Counted from the first letter of the stretch, positions 27,668 through 39,271 are shown. The stretch: DNA of 64,000 nucleotides from Streblospio benedicti (GCA_019095985.1 CM032668.1:24869116-24933115); one strand, 5' to 3'. Translations and numbers: made by a program. Notes: a model not told the origin generated them from the sequence alone.

Positions 27668-27905
27668 TGCTGACTAACAGTCCCTTCTTTCCCCTTTATT
27701 GCTAACTAACACGTCTTTCCCGTATTGCGCTTTCCCCGTCCTTGCTGACTAACAACCCGCCTGCCCGTCCTAGTTGATTAGCAGTCACTTGTTGCCCCTT
27801 TTTAGCTGACCAACAGGACCGTCCTTCCCGTCCTACCTGGGCCCTCTTTCCCCGTCATAGCCAACCAACAATCCCTCTTTCCCTGTCCTAGCTGACAAAC
27901 ATCCC
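27668..27905. repeat. Minisatellite, ~31-bp unit
   Basis: About seven degenerate units of roughly GCTGACTAACA + CCCTCTTTCCC + GTCCTA. Pyrimidine-rich on the plus strand; non-coding. Confidence 0.8.
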
Positions 27906-30793
27906 ATCTCAGTAAGTTCTCACCATCATCATCAACACCCCTACCTCTCTCCCCACCATCTAAACCCTTAATTACGTGTACGTCATGTATAACATCAGGA
28001 CAGTCACGCTGGTGATTCATGCTGACGGGCAGATAGGTAAACCATAAGATAAACGTGTTAAACTTGTTAATAGTAGCCGCTGCTACCACTGGTCAGTTTG
28101 CGGCAGTATTAAGCCCCTCCCTCCTCCCCTCCACAAAAACTTGAGCATTATCTCTAATATAAAAAACAGCAAAAACAAACAAGCAGCAACACTAATTGGC
28201 AATGAGCAGTACACGTTCGCTCGCACATACATATCCATGTACACCAGGGTTTAACACAACAACTGTTAGCACCTGATGTACACATATTCATCATGGACGT
28301 GGCTAAACCGTACAGGAAAACGTGGGTTAAATGTACACACACAAGTTTTGTGCCGGCCTACATTTAAATGAGTGTGTTTTAGAGAAACAGAATATTCTTA
28401 CTGTAGTGCAAAATAATTGTTGGAGAAAATGTGTAACTCATGGCTTCTCTGCTTAAAACACCCATGCAAGTTTTATAAAGTAAGATATACCCATACAGAA
28501 ATGTATACTACAATGGTTCAAGTTAATTTCATGCGTTTTATAGCGTGTAGGCTATATAGTATTTTCGACCGAGTTACCACCAGCACAAAGACATGCCGCA
28601 GAAGTATTAATAAAATGACATTGTAGTTTGATAGTTGTTATTATCATTGACATTGAACATGTCAACTCAGTGAAATATATTTCACAAACACACGGAGTAA
28701 AACGCAACATTCCCCCACACACTGTACGTCATTGCATGGAGGAGTAAAAATTGCACACGTGTTATTTTTAATATAATAAACCAGCCTATAAGTACACGCA
28801 TGTGGTAAATTCTAATGACACAGAAACCAACTCTATTCAGCATAAATATCACTGCTTTGGTCATAAATGAACTATTCTTTGACTGGCTGATGCCTTGCCA
28901 ACGCATTAGTCTGCTAATGAATGAAGTATACCGGCAACAAGTGATCATGCGTTTTGGCTCCAAATCCGATCACATTAATCAACATTGACACAGGAAACGG
29001 GGAGTAAAACCTCTCTTGTGAGTCGGGTGTAAAACAATGAAAGCTGATTACGTACCGCGGGCGGGATTATCCCACGTCCTGCCGTGTTAATCCTCACAGT
29101 GATTAGTGCCGCTTGTTGGCAGCAGCGACCACGGCCGCCAGCCAGCGGCACCCACAGCCCGGGGTCTCGGCGGCACCTTGAGAAAAACTACGTGGAACAA
29201 CCCGGACAAGTGGTTTTACACACTCGCTTAAAGGCCTACAGTGAAAGTGGTTGATGACAATGGCAGAGTAGAAATGAGAGAACCCTGGGGAGTGGGATAG
29301 GTAGAGCAGATATATTGAGATTGAGATAACAATCGCGACACAACCACAAAGGCTATTGTAGAATGCTAAAGATAAGAACAAAACATTATTGTGGAGTGCC
29401 TTTAAGGAGCTATTTTAATCGTCTTTGAATTTCAAACAAACGTTGTATGGAAAAGCTAATTGCATGTGATTATTCTGCTCAGTTTTTGTGAGCCGGGCCT
29501 TCACCTTGCTCTGGAAGGAGAGAGGAGGTTGTACTCGCTACCTACACGGCACAGGGAAAGTGGCAGTCCCCTTCTCTTTTCCTTCTCTCTTATCATTAAA
29601 TTGCTTCATTTGCTTTATAGATTAAACTTGGTTGTGTAGGTGTACCACAAAATGAAATATTATACCTACTCTTTCAGTGTCATCTCAAGTTCTTCCCACA
29701 ATTCCACGTGATTAATTTGCCCATAAATTTTGCAGTTAAAAATGCTTGTCTAATTTTTCTTAGCTAATGAGATATTGAAATATACAGGTTAATGTAACAT
29801 CTTGGTGGTTTAAACACGTTTATTTGCTGTACAGTGTACATGTACAATAAAGAGATTGGACAGCAGCTAAAGATGCGCTCTCTCACGGGAAAAACAAAAA
29901 CAGAATAAAAGCTTCAAATTTTGTTATAAAGCAAGTAGTGAAATGTATTACTTTGTCTTGAGGACGGTATAAATGAGAGAAAACGAGTTGACAATCGTCG
30001 GACATACTATCCAAGAACAAAATTCATATAATTATCTGGAAAAGAGCATCTAATTTTGTTTATATCTGTTCAATTGCTCATTTTGCATGGATTTTGAATT
30101 TGAAGACAACAGAATTCCCGAAAGTTCTTGACCACCGATACCAATGCATTGATAATTCATTAAATTGAGATGTGGAGTAGAAAATTGAACTGAACAGGGT
30201 TGTTATATTAAACTTGTAAATTGTGTAACTGAATGCCGTTCAATATAGTTTTCTAATATAGATTTAGATGCCAACTTTTTAGAATTTGATAAAATAAGTA
30301 AGATGTGTTTTATTTTTAACTTAACTGATTGTTCAATAAGTTAAATTGATATATTACTAGATAAGTGACTTTAGCTATGCAAAGCATTGCCGGTTTATAC
30401 ACCCTCATACCAGGAAGGACAAAGACTGTCACGAAATATGAACTGATATTTTAAAACCTAATATACTAGTCAAATTTTAGAACAATGTGTATTACATGGC
30501 TGGAAGATATTCTTTTAATTTGATCAATTGTACAATTATACTATGTTTGAATATCTTTACGACACTTTAATAAACAAATATGGATAATAATTCTATGATA
30601 AATATAAAAGTATGATAATTCGATCATGTATGTTTATATACAAATTTATAGTTTTAATGAAAAACAGATGGAGAGATGTGTCAAAAGTTATTAGTCAAGC
30701 ACAGATTTTTCGAAAAAATAATTCATATAAATGAATATACTATACCTATATACATAGCCTCCAAATACTGTGTAATTTGAAATGATACTTTGC
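27906..30793. other. Intergenic, no gene recognised
   Basis: Increasingly AT-rich towards 30.8 kb. The last kilobase may belong to the LINE-type element whose 3' tail begins at 30794, but I see no reverse-transcriptase or endonuclease motif. Confidence 0.45.
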
Positions 30794-30984
30794 CATATAT
30801 TCTTGTTAAGTTTTTTTTATATAAATTGCATGTATTTTTTTATTTGTATATACTCATATAATAAGTCTCATTTAATTTTCTTTATCATTTGTAAAGGTGA
30901 CTGATAATCCCTGAAGGGCTGGGTATAACCTGTATAACATATTATCATATGCTATTCATATTGTATACAAAGTCACTATAATCA

Positions 30985-31027
<43 letters not shown>
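30794..31027 (+). mobile_element. LINE-type 3' tail with (TCAA)n, copy 2
   Basis: Same core as 968-1179 (CCCTGAAGGGCTGGGTATAA etc.), ending in a longer AATC/TCAA tract. Upstream DNA (about 29.9-30.8 kb) is very AT-rich and could contain more of the element, but I recognise no reverse-transcriptase motif there. Confidence 0.7.
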
Positions 31028-31028
<1 letters not shown>

Positions 31029-31699
31029 TACAGATTGAGAAAAAGTTAAACTTACCACTTCTAAGAATGCTCAGCCGAGTGAATGGGAGGGAGATTAGGA
31101 AAATGAATGAGTTCACACTGTTTCATTCACCCTGATGCGTACAAATTTGTTTCATGAGCTACTCAATTATCAGTGCTGATGATACTTAAAATTGACACAA
31201 GACAAAAATAGCATTTTAATCTGAACCCAAGTCTTTTTTTAGATAACGATGGCACATTTAAACATACGAGATCGATACAGTTATATTGTGAAAGTCGTCT
31301 CGATAGAAAAATTGATCCTAAATAGTTTATTTCGAAAGAAGTTTTTCTTAATTTTTTGCAGAATAATACATATATCAAAGTTGAGCATTGATTATATTTC
31401 CCGTTTAACCTTTGATTTCTTCACGAATGTTCTCTTTTTTCTTTAACAATAGCTGGCATGATGATTCGTCCAATAATGTCAATTAGTAGTAGCATGCAGT
31501 GAGGTTCAACAGTCCATGTGGTGGCCATTTTTAGAGCATTAGTCATTTACAGGAAAGTAAACAAACCCACACTTGTAACAAAAATCATTCACAGGAGAGA
31601 GATTAATTGTCCGGTATGTAATCCTTTTAACTTAACTTAATATGATTGCCATTCAACGATTATTGCTAATTAGTCAAGCTATCAAAAGTGTCATTATTA

Positions 31700-31827
31700 G
31701 GGATCGTTCATTATTAATGGGGAGGGGGCGGAGGACTTTCTGAAAATTTTTGTACAAAATCGGAGACCCCCCTCTTTTTCATGTAATATTTTTCTCCGCC
31801 CCCTTCTCATAAATACTGAACGGACCC
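31700..31827. mobile_element. 128-bp MITE, PIF/Harbinger-like, TTA target duplication
   Basis: The ends are GGGATCGTTCA... and, inverted, GGGTCCGTTCA..., with ~34-bp imperfect inverted repeats that run into AGGGGGCGGAG. TTA lies directly outside both ends (31697-31699 and 31828-31830). A TWA duplication with GGG termini is typical of PIF/Harbinger. It is non-coding and shares its terminal motif with the 42336 MITE. Confidence 0.75.
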
Positions 31828-32218
31828 TTACATACCACGGTTACTTACCACAGAATTAAATATGAATATAAAGTGTTGCAGATATCCACTGAACCAGTAA
31901 TGATTGTGCCGATGAAAACATAATGCAAACATAAAGTCGCTTTGCACCTTTACAATGAGCCCGAACATTGGCCAGCATTGAACTAATGAGAAGAGAAAGC
32001 ATAAAAATGACTGACAACACCTCCGCCCCCTCCCGCCCCCCTCCCAACCCAACAGCCACGTTAAAGACAATCACGTAAAATCACTGCATTTATAATGAAT
32101 AAAGTTTAGTACAAGAAAAAAAAAAAAAACGATTTCGTTTCAATCTCGCATACTGGTTCACGCAGTAAAATGAACGTTAGACTACGTGTTATTATAAGGG
32201 TTATAACACACCCTCTTT

Positions 32219-32450
32219 TTGCGTCGCTTCAGTAGCTGAAGCGAAAGCCTTGTGATCACTTTGTTTCTATGTATCCATGTATGCATGTCTTCGGACAAGC
32301 TAGAGCTTTTACCGTTCCACAGATTTCGTTCAAACTTTACACGACTATGAGGTATGAGGCGACACCGAAGTGATTCGATTTTGGGCGCCCTGCCAATTCA
32401 ATTTTGTTTTCTAGAAGCGCTTTTATGACATTTTTAATGATATTCAATGC
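32219..32450 (+). mobile_element. Helitron/Helentron-like element, left part only
   Basis: Head TTGCGTCGCTTCAGTAGCTG, then AAGCCTTGTGATCACTTTG and GATTTCGTTCAAACTTTACA, as in the 58898 copy. No hairpin/CTAG right end was found. It runs into the duplicated tRNA-derived repeat starting at 32451. Confidence 0.55.
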
Positions 32451-32772
32451 TATATATGTGTTTCCCAGTGCTTGCGGATATATTTTTATACTTCTCTCTC
32501 TCACACACGTCTTTTTAGCAAGCATATTTCTACCAACGATAGATATAGCTGAAGACAGGTTTTACAACCCTAAGCTTCCATTTAACTATATCAAGTGGCC
32601 CTGGAGTCCTCAGACTCACGACCCCAAGGTTGTGAGACCAGAATGATACCATCATCCCAAGCAGCGAGCTGTTAAAAGGTTACTCGGCTGAACCGATGTC
32701 TCTGTAACCCCCAGCATACATACTTGGTCTGTTATCATCTCAACCCAGAGGTCGTGGGTTCGAATCCCACTT
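32451..32772 (+). mobile_element. tRNA-derived repeat, tandem unit 1
   Basis: Begins TATATATGTGTTTCCCAGTG. It contains a reversed tRNA-derived segment (GTGAGACCAGAATGATACCA) also found at 9283-9407, and ends with a forward box-B-like GGTCGTGGGTTCGAATCCCA. It is duplicated with a 375-bp offset as 32826-33143. It fits a composite SINE, with no coding. Confidence 0.6.
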
Positions 32773-32825
32773 GAGGACGAAATTTTGGGAAGGGTCTTAT
32801 TAGCATTTTTAGTGCTTTTGGATGA

Positions 32826-33143
32826 TATATATGTGTTTCCCAGTGCTTGCGGATATATTTTTATACTTCTCTCTCTCACACACGTCTTTTTAGCAAGCAT
32901 ATTTCTACCAACGATAGATATAGCTGAAGACAGGTTTTACAACCCTAAGCTTCCATTTAACTATATCAACCCTGGCCTTTTATCGAACTCATTTAACCAA
33001 GGTTGTGAGACCAGAATGATAGCATCATCCCAAGGCGAGCTGTTAAAAGGTTACTCGGCTGAACTGATGTCTCTGTAACCCCCAGCATACATACTTGGTC
33101 TGTTATCATCTCAACACAGAGGTCGTGGGTTCGAATCCCACTT
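32826..33143 (+). mobile_element. tRNA-derived repeat, tandem unit 2
   Basis: Near-identical to 32451-32772 apart from a replaced stretch around 32970-32998. Ends at the same box-B-like GGTTCGAATCC and joins the Penelope-like fragment at 33144 without a gap. Confidence 0.6.
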
Positions 33144-33420
33144 CCTTGAGTGTACTGGATAGGGAGGGGGATTGGAGAACAAGAACCATCAGGGAGGCGA
33201 TAAAGATACGAGGACAGAAGCAGGTCATGAACCGAGACGAGGGGGCCTTTCAACTCTCTCACGTGTACGACCCGATTTTCGGCATCGGAAGTCGTGCTGA
33301 GTGACTTGACATGCGCAGAGAGACGTTTTGAAAATGGTGACAGGAGTTGCCGAAACTGTCAACAGTGAATATTATAATTGTGTTGTGTACAGATGAACTA
33401 ATAAATAATGTATATATGGA
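33144..33420 (+). mobile_element. Penelope-like retroelement: C-terminal coding end plus 3' UTR (fragment)
   Basis: An open segment to the TGA at 33302-33304 encodes LDREGDWRTRTIREAIKIRG followed by MNRDEGAFQLSHVYDPIFG. The pattern (DW.R..IREAI.I ... NRDEG..LS..YDP) is, from memory, typical of the region downstream of the GIY-YIG endonuclease at the C-terminus of Penelope-like elements. The 3' UTR follows, with AATAAA-type signals near 33405. The element is strongly 5'-truncated: no reverse transcriptase or GIY-YIG core is present. It is fused directly to the tRNA-derived repeat ending at 33143. Confidence 0.7.
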
Positions 33421-33679
33421 TAGAGTGCATCTTAAACACTGACTAACATGAACGTTACAGCGTCTGTGTAATGTTAGTGTTATAGCCTTAAGGAAAAGAC
33501 CACAAACATAATCTGGTAATGATCTAAGTGAAGTGCTGTTGTTGACATATTATAATTATTTACTGTACAAATCCAAGTTCTTGGAATGGAAAACAATTTT
33601 TTCATTACAAGGGCCGAATTCTGGTTATATTACCCTATATTTAGATCTATATACACTAAAACGAAATTTACAACAACCA

Positions 33680-34538
33680 TTTTGCGCGCAATTTATTGAA
33701 ATTTGATACAACCAATGAGAATGTTACTGAATAAATTAAGACGAGCAGGTCTAAAATAAGCAGATAACACCAGAACAATAACATTACTATAAGTTTAACC
33801 TTTAAAGCATATAATATATGAACATGTATACGATTATGTGAAATGGATGTTAAACGATTAAACAATATCTCCCAGGTAGAATACAAGTTTAATAAGGTCA
33901 ACGTGTATAATAACTATGCTCAGAATATTTCTTTCATATATTTATCACAATACAACACTTGTTTAAGTAATATAACTGATTTATGTACAAAAGTTGTGCG
34001 TAGTTTGGCACAAATTCCAGCAGATAGTTGCAACATACTTAACGTCATCTACAAACAACAATAGTCAGCCTAAAATAGTTACCACTCGTGTTATCTGAAC
34101 GCGGCATGCTGCGGCCTAAACACCAACTAAATAGAACTATAGAGTACGCTCAACAATTAACAGGTTGATAATAACACACAAATGTAACCAGTCTATAGGG
34201 CAATGTTCACAGTCCCTCTTGTCAGCCTCTCATTTTTGCACAATCCTTATCACTATCAGCCATCAGGACACCAACCCGGATATGACAAGTTCGCATCTTG
34301 TATATCATCATCAACGTACACAGCAGGCACGGGTCAGTACAAGTATCGCAGTTCCGTATAGTACTTATTGAATACATCACAACCCATTCTGAAGTAGTGC
34401 CATCTCTGCAGTATCTCACATTGCCTCCTCATATGTAAGTCATGGTGAGTCCCCCCTCCGAGTTGCCGGTGGTGTGAGGCGGCCCGGGCAGGCGGCATGT
34501 GCCGGTGTATGCCCCCTGCCGGCCGCCCGCTTGTCCCT
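33680..34538 (-). other. Probable 3' UTR region of the receptor gene
   Basis: Downstream of the TAG, the first ~110 nt (minus strand) are still GC-rich, then become AT-rich. Minus-strand poly(A)-signal candidates are ATTAAA near 33890 and AATAAA near 33691-33696. The end point is a guess between these. No other feature was recognised here. Confidence 0.35.
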
Positions 34539-34676
34539 CTAGTCGGCGGCACAGGCGGCGTCCGCGTCGCTGGTCTTGAGGAGGATCTTCTCGGCCTCGG
34601 CATCGTAGGCGGCGTCGCCCGCCGCGTCCCCCGGCGGCTCGACGGCGGCGTGCTCCTTGGGGGGACTGCGGTTTAC
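34539..34676 (-). CDS. sNPFR: Last coding exon of the sNPF-receptor-like gene (45-residue C-terminal tail and stop)
   Basis: On the minus strand a TCTTTGCCAG acceptor is followed by 45 codons beginning VNRSPPKEHAAVEPPGD, ending KTSDADAACAAD and TAG. The main exon ends on a complete codon (phase 0), and reading on here in phase 0 gives an open tail with the same GC-rich codon bias, unlike the AT-rich intron around it. Joined protein: 414 aa, normal for this family. The tail has several Ser/Thr and acidic residues, as expected for a cytoplasmic GPCR tail subject to kinases and arrestin (inference). The separating intron is 8.1 kb (42782-34677). The splice join is predicted from sites, phase and composition; no transcript evidence was available. 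Confidence 0.75.
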   Translation of the reverse strand, partial: VNRSPPKEHAAVEPPGDAAGDAAYDAEAEKILLKTSDADAACAAD

Positions 34677-34765
34677 CTGGCAAAGACGGAGACATAGGGT
34701 AGAGGTTCACTCAAACATATAAGCATATGTGATATGTCATTGAATGTGTTCATCGTGTTGGAATC

Positions 34766-35056
34766 CATATATATTTACAAAGTTCATCTTTACACAACAC
34801 AATAAAATCTGACATTGATTGACAGTTTCAACAACTTCTGTTGCCATTTTCAAAATCTCTCTGCGCATGACAGGTCAATCTGCACGACTTCCGATACTGA
34901 AAATCGGGTCGAACACATTTTCAGTATCGGAAGTCGTGCAGATTGACCTGTCATGCGCAGAGAGATTTTGAAAAATGGCAACGGAAGTTGTTGAAACTGT
35001 CAATCAATGTAAGATTTTATTGTGTTGTGTAAAGATGAACTTTGTAAATATATATG
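34766..35056. mobile_element. Inverted pair of Penelope-like element 3' ends (long foldback)
   Basis: Arms 34766-34903 and 34918-35056 (138/139 bp) are ~98% identical in inverted orientation around a 14-bp spacer. Each arm carries the same 3' UTR as the Penelope-like remnant at 33144-33420 (ATGCGCAGAGAG, then GAAACTGTCAA, then TTGTGTTGTGTAAAGATGAAC). The minus-strand copy also retains the family's final codons (DPIFSIGSRAD). The two 5'-truncated ends face each other. High arm identity implies a young or gene-converted structure. It lies in the receptor intron, less than 100 bp from the last exon. Confidence 0.8.
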
Positions 35057-36060
35057 TGATATGACTGTGCAAGATTGCTTTATTGTGCATGTGTAACTGA
35101 TTGCACCGCCTTGTTTCAGCCACGGTCTCTATGTAGATCTAACAACTGGGTCCATGGACGACCTCAGATAGACAAGTGTCCATCTTGTCAAGCTCAGGCA
35201 GAACTCACCATCACCATAATAAATCAAAGTATTGGGCATACATGACTTTTCTAATCGCTGTCTCAATGAAATATTTATGCACTTATCTATGAACTCTGGG
35301 TAATTTTTAGACAAACAAACCAAGGCACGTGGCTTTCCACGTGGTTACAGTGCATTCTGGAATTTTTTAGACACACATTGATAGAGACTAAATAGTTTCC
35401 TCGTCTACTCCATCACAGGGTGTAGTTGATCGAGACTACTCCCCTAGCGGCCAAAACGGGTACTACGATCGCACCCTAACATTATATGCTAATATTTCTA
35501 TTTGCGAACTGGTGTATTGTATCAACAGCAATAAAGATATTTTTAATTTCTCACAATTTTCTACGTGAACAAGAACTCTCCCCACACGTGACGACTTATT
35601 GTGGCCGCCAATGGGGAGAGAGTCACATTATTCATAGGATGCGAATTTTGTAATAACACCATCCTAATGTTGGTGCTGAATTATGCCAGGTAAATTTACT
35701 CATTAGATATAAATTAATTGGCAGAAAAGGAAGAAGCAAAAAGCAAGTAGGGCCACAGAGTCCACACAAATAATAAGGTCTGTGGTAGAGCCGTCGTGTC
35801 TTTCACTAGAAGTCACTTGGCACAGTGTTGTAAGGATATAGAAGCTATACAATCTTAGGGCGTACTAGATATATGCACAATCAAGTTCTTCCTCTCGTTT
35901 TCCCCGAGTCAGTTTTGAACACAAGTGCAGTTTGCTCCAATGCACCCGTTGTTATAAAACTAAATGGCTGGTCATAAACCGAACCGTCGCAGATGTTACC
36001 TGTTTCTCTTGTATATGGCTTTTTAGTTGTCAGTGTAAAAAGTATAATGGTTGTGTATGG

Positions 36061-36377
36061 CTATATAGAGAGGTCACAGGTCTATGGTGTTCAAGTCACG
36101 TTTTTGGCTGCACTAAGTGCACTTGGTGATGTTTGCATATATGTTACCATACACTAAACGGTATAATGGGTCTGTTTATCAGGCAGTTTTTATAATGACT
36201 AAAGCAATTGGTTTCTCTGCTGGGTAATGAAATTAAACAAACATTGAACATGCAAATACAGTGACAGGCTATTGCATGAATATGGCCATGCAAGTTTGGA
36301 GGTAAATATTATTTTTCGTTTGTTACTTAATTATTAAGAATACAGTTATATGTGAGGTATTACTTAAAATATAATAA
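36061..36377 (+). repeat. Interspersed repeat, copy 1 of 2 (partner 39272-39590)
   Basis: About 317 bp beginning CTATATAGAGAGGTCACAGG. It is nearly identical to the copy 3.2 kb downstream in the same orientation, with only scattered substitutions and small indels. It is non-coding. Its right edge abuts the 46-bp palindrome. Confidence 0.85.
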
Positions 36378-36378
36378 T

Positions 36379-36424
36379 TATTTCCTGTGTTATGTGACTA
36401 TATAGTCACATAACACAGGAAATA
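36379..36424. repeat. 46-bp perfect palindrome
   Basis: Two 23-bp arms, starting TATTTCCTGTGTTATGTGAC, are exact reverse complements with no spacer and centre on TATATA. It could extrude as a cruciform. It lies immediately right of repeat copy 36061-36377 and is absent beside the second copy. Confidence 0.9.
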
Positions 36425-37019
36425 CTGACGAACAGTTTGATATTGTGCGCGTGAGCAACAGAAAGTGTGTGTGTGGCAAAGCTAATTAATGATTAACACC
36501 CACATGAACCTGAGCAGCTAAAGATTAAAGGGATACAGAGCACAAATGCCACTAGGTTTGACGTTTTTGTTATTTAGTGGCATTTTAATGACAGATATAA
36601 TATACTATTCTTAGTATCCAATAAAGTTGCATGAATATATGGCAGAAATAATAATCAGCTAGATAGAGATCCTTGTACCGCTGCAACAAAGATATGCTGT
36701 TCCTTCTCCACACATCAGTATTGTATTGGGTTTCTCTCCTAACAGGATGCAATATCCATGTTAAATGTCACGAACTAATTCTATGAAGGAGTGTAAATCA
36801 CTCTCCAAGCGTTTGCAGACACTGAGAATGGGCCCACACGAAACATAAACTGTATGATAACATTGAAATTCAAACCTATTTTAGGTAAAGGATAGATTAT
36901 TCAAATAATAAAGCACCAGTTAATTGGTATATGTTACACGCGTCATCAAATTCAGCCATGCGGGTCCCCTTGATGCTCTAATTTTGGAGCACTGTGCCCG
37001 ATACTCCTAACTATAACGT

Positions 37020-38127
37020 CACTGTGCCGACATTGGTGTTTGTAATGCGCATTACGGTCATACTGATGACGTTGTGAATATTTTGCAAAGTTTTAGATGT
37101 TTTATTATTAATAGTTTACTTTTCATTTAGAAAGTAAATATCTAATATAATACTGAGCATATTTTGATATCTGCCCTATATACTTTGTTAGAGTTGAGTT
37201 TATACTAGATTCAAAAGCCAAAATGCTGATAAAAAACAGTTATTAGCGTAATGACCGACTATAAAAATATAGATGAGCGTAATGACAATAAACAAAACTC
37301 GTTATAAGTATGTGTAGATTGCGTATATAGATATTTAAAATTAGTGCATGGATGCCACTTGATATCATAAATCGTCAATACAACCAAGAAGAGAGCATAC
37401 ACATGAATTTGAATTACTTGATTTAGTTTGCAAATAACTAATTTATCCAGCTAAGATACTTGATTTCCAGTTCCCTTGTACGTTTTTAAAGGATTAACTT
37501 TAATATATATCCATAGGTAATGATGTTCTTGCCATCCAGTAATATCTAGTCTATTAAGCACCAGAATGTGAATTCGAAAATGATGACAAAGTATTTTGAA
37601 GAAATCCAGGTGCTTCTACATCCACGTTATACGATTATGTATCTTAAGCCAAGGCTTTTTCAAACGACATATATTTTTTCATATAGACCACATATAATTT
37701 TTTGCAGTCATTTGTTTTCACCATATCAGTAAAATGGATATGTTAATGACTATAGGGTTGTGAGTATTTAGAAATGCCATTAAACTCTAAGAATTTCAAC
37801 AGCACCTTCAGAAAATTGGCTGTCAACTTCCCTCGTTATGATCACGATCAAAATAAATCAGATTAGCATAATACAATAATCGCTGTAAAATCATTATGCT
37901 ACTCTTCGCCAAAATTGAATTTTTTATTATTAACAAAAGCAGACATGGCATTGTATACAATAAAATTCCCAAGGCGCTCAACACAATCATACATTCAATC
38001 ACACCTCATATACTGTTTGATCTATGACAGAAACAATAATTATAGTAGAAACTTAAATTTGATAAAACACTTTCCACCATCTTGGATGATTGTAATGCGC
38101 ATTACGATCATCAGTGTCGGCACAGTG
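37020..38127. mobile_element. 1.1-kb non-autonomous DNA element with CACTG inverted termini
   Basis: The left end CACTGTGCCGACA (37020) is mirrored by TGTCGGCACAGTG (ending 38127). The similarity continues inward to a perfect 14-bp palindrome, GTAATGCGCATTAC, present at both ends (37042-37055 and 38092-38105). The interior is AT-rich with no long reading frame. CACTR-type termini suggest CACTA/EnSpm or Chapaev relatives, but I see no clear target duplication, so the superfamily is open. Confidence 0.55.
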
Positions 38128-38357
38128 AGCTTGACTCGCCAGACGCCACTTTCAGATCATAAATATGATGCTGTCAAGGGAATGTTAGCGAAAATGTATG
38201 CCAACAATCATAGACGTACATGTCTCTTCATGGAATACATCAATAACAATGTTAGTAAATCAGCTCCAGGGACAATTCATGATTTTAGTAGTGGGGGTGA
38301 TTTGAGAAGGGGCATATAGGCCCAACTTTAACTGCTATCGTTATGGGGGTATGTACT

Positions 38358-38605
38358 GCTAGGATGGAGGTTGCTGTGAGGATGGGGTTAGGGTTCTGTC
38401 AGCACGGCGTAAGTGTTGTCAGGATAGAGTGGGTGCTGTCAGGATACGGGCAGGTGTTGTCAGGATGGGGGGGGGGTGCTGTCTAGAGGGCGCATGCTGT
38501 CAGCAATGGTGTGGGTGGTGTTACAATGAACGTGGGTGCTGTCAGGATGGGGAGAATCTCCCCAGACGCTGCCAGCATGGGTTGGGTCCTGTCAAAAGGG
38601 TGTGT
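38358..38605. repeat. Minisatellite based on GGTGCTGTCAGGATGG
   Basis: About nine degenerate units of 22-30 bp within the receptor intron. The reverse-complement motif (CCTGACAGCACC) forms a smaller array at 16768-16855. Confidence 0.8.
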
Positions 38606-39271
38606 GTAACTGTTTGTATTTTATGGTAGATACATGTATGGTATTCTTTGTTTGTATTTATAATTCAGATATAAGATGTTTATTATTGATTTTTCGGCCC
38701 CACAGATATAAAGCGGTCATTAATTATTAATTTTTAACAAGAAAACCGATTAGGAGTGTTCAATAATCCAAATGGTATCCAGTTTTATACTGATAAGAAG
38801 AACTGGAATTAAATTTAGACAGAAAATGAACGTAATACTGTTCATTGACATTAAAATGGTAATGATCTACACCTTACATTTTCTGCTGACTACAATCTTA
38901 CCTAGCACTGTCATCTCGATATGTAATCTTGTGCGTTTATTCAAATGAAGAGAGGGATATCGAAGCTATCGTATAGTTCAGATGCATATTCTACCATTTA
39001 CATTGATTTACATATAGTATTATATATGAAAAATAAGCGTTTACAATATGGCGCCCTGCTCATTCAAGGTCTATGGACACATGAGGTTTCTTTAAAGGAC
39101 ATTTCAGAGAGTCCTTAATTGACGTGGAAATGTATACAGAGATATAAAGTTTAATGTTGGCGAGTTTGTGTCTACCCACCACCCCAGAACCCCCGTCCGC
39201 ATTTTGTTACCTGACTTTAAATGGACCTTTTCGCTGGAATCCATCCACGCCGAAATATTTAGATCTTTTTT

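Noticed and set aside
32404-33078. Two similar hydrophobic open frames (FPSACGYIFILLSLTHVFLA)
   Set aside because: They lie in the duplicated tRNA-derived repeat; the similarity reflects repeat DNA, not a protein family.
34918-35020. Housekeeping-type promoter and first exon (CGGAAGT, TGCGCA, then ATGGCAACGGAAG and a GTAAG donor)
   Set aside because: The same sequence is the 3' end of the Penelope-like element at 33144-33420: it begins with that element's last codons and contains its 3' UTR, so the promoter-like words are coincidental.
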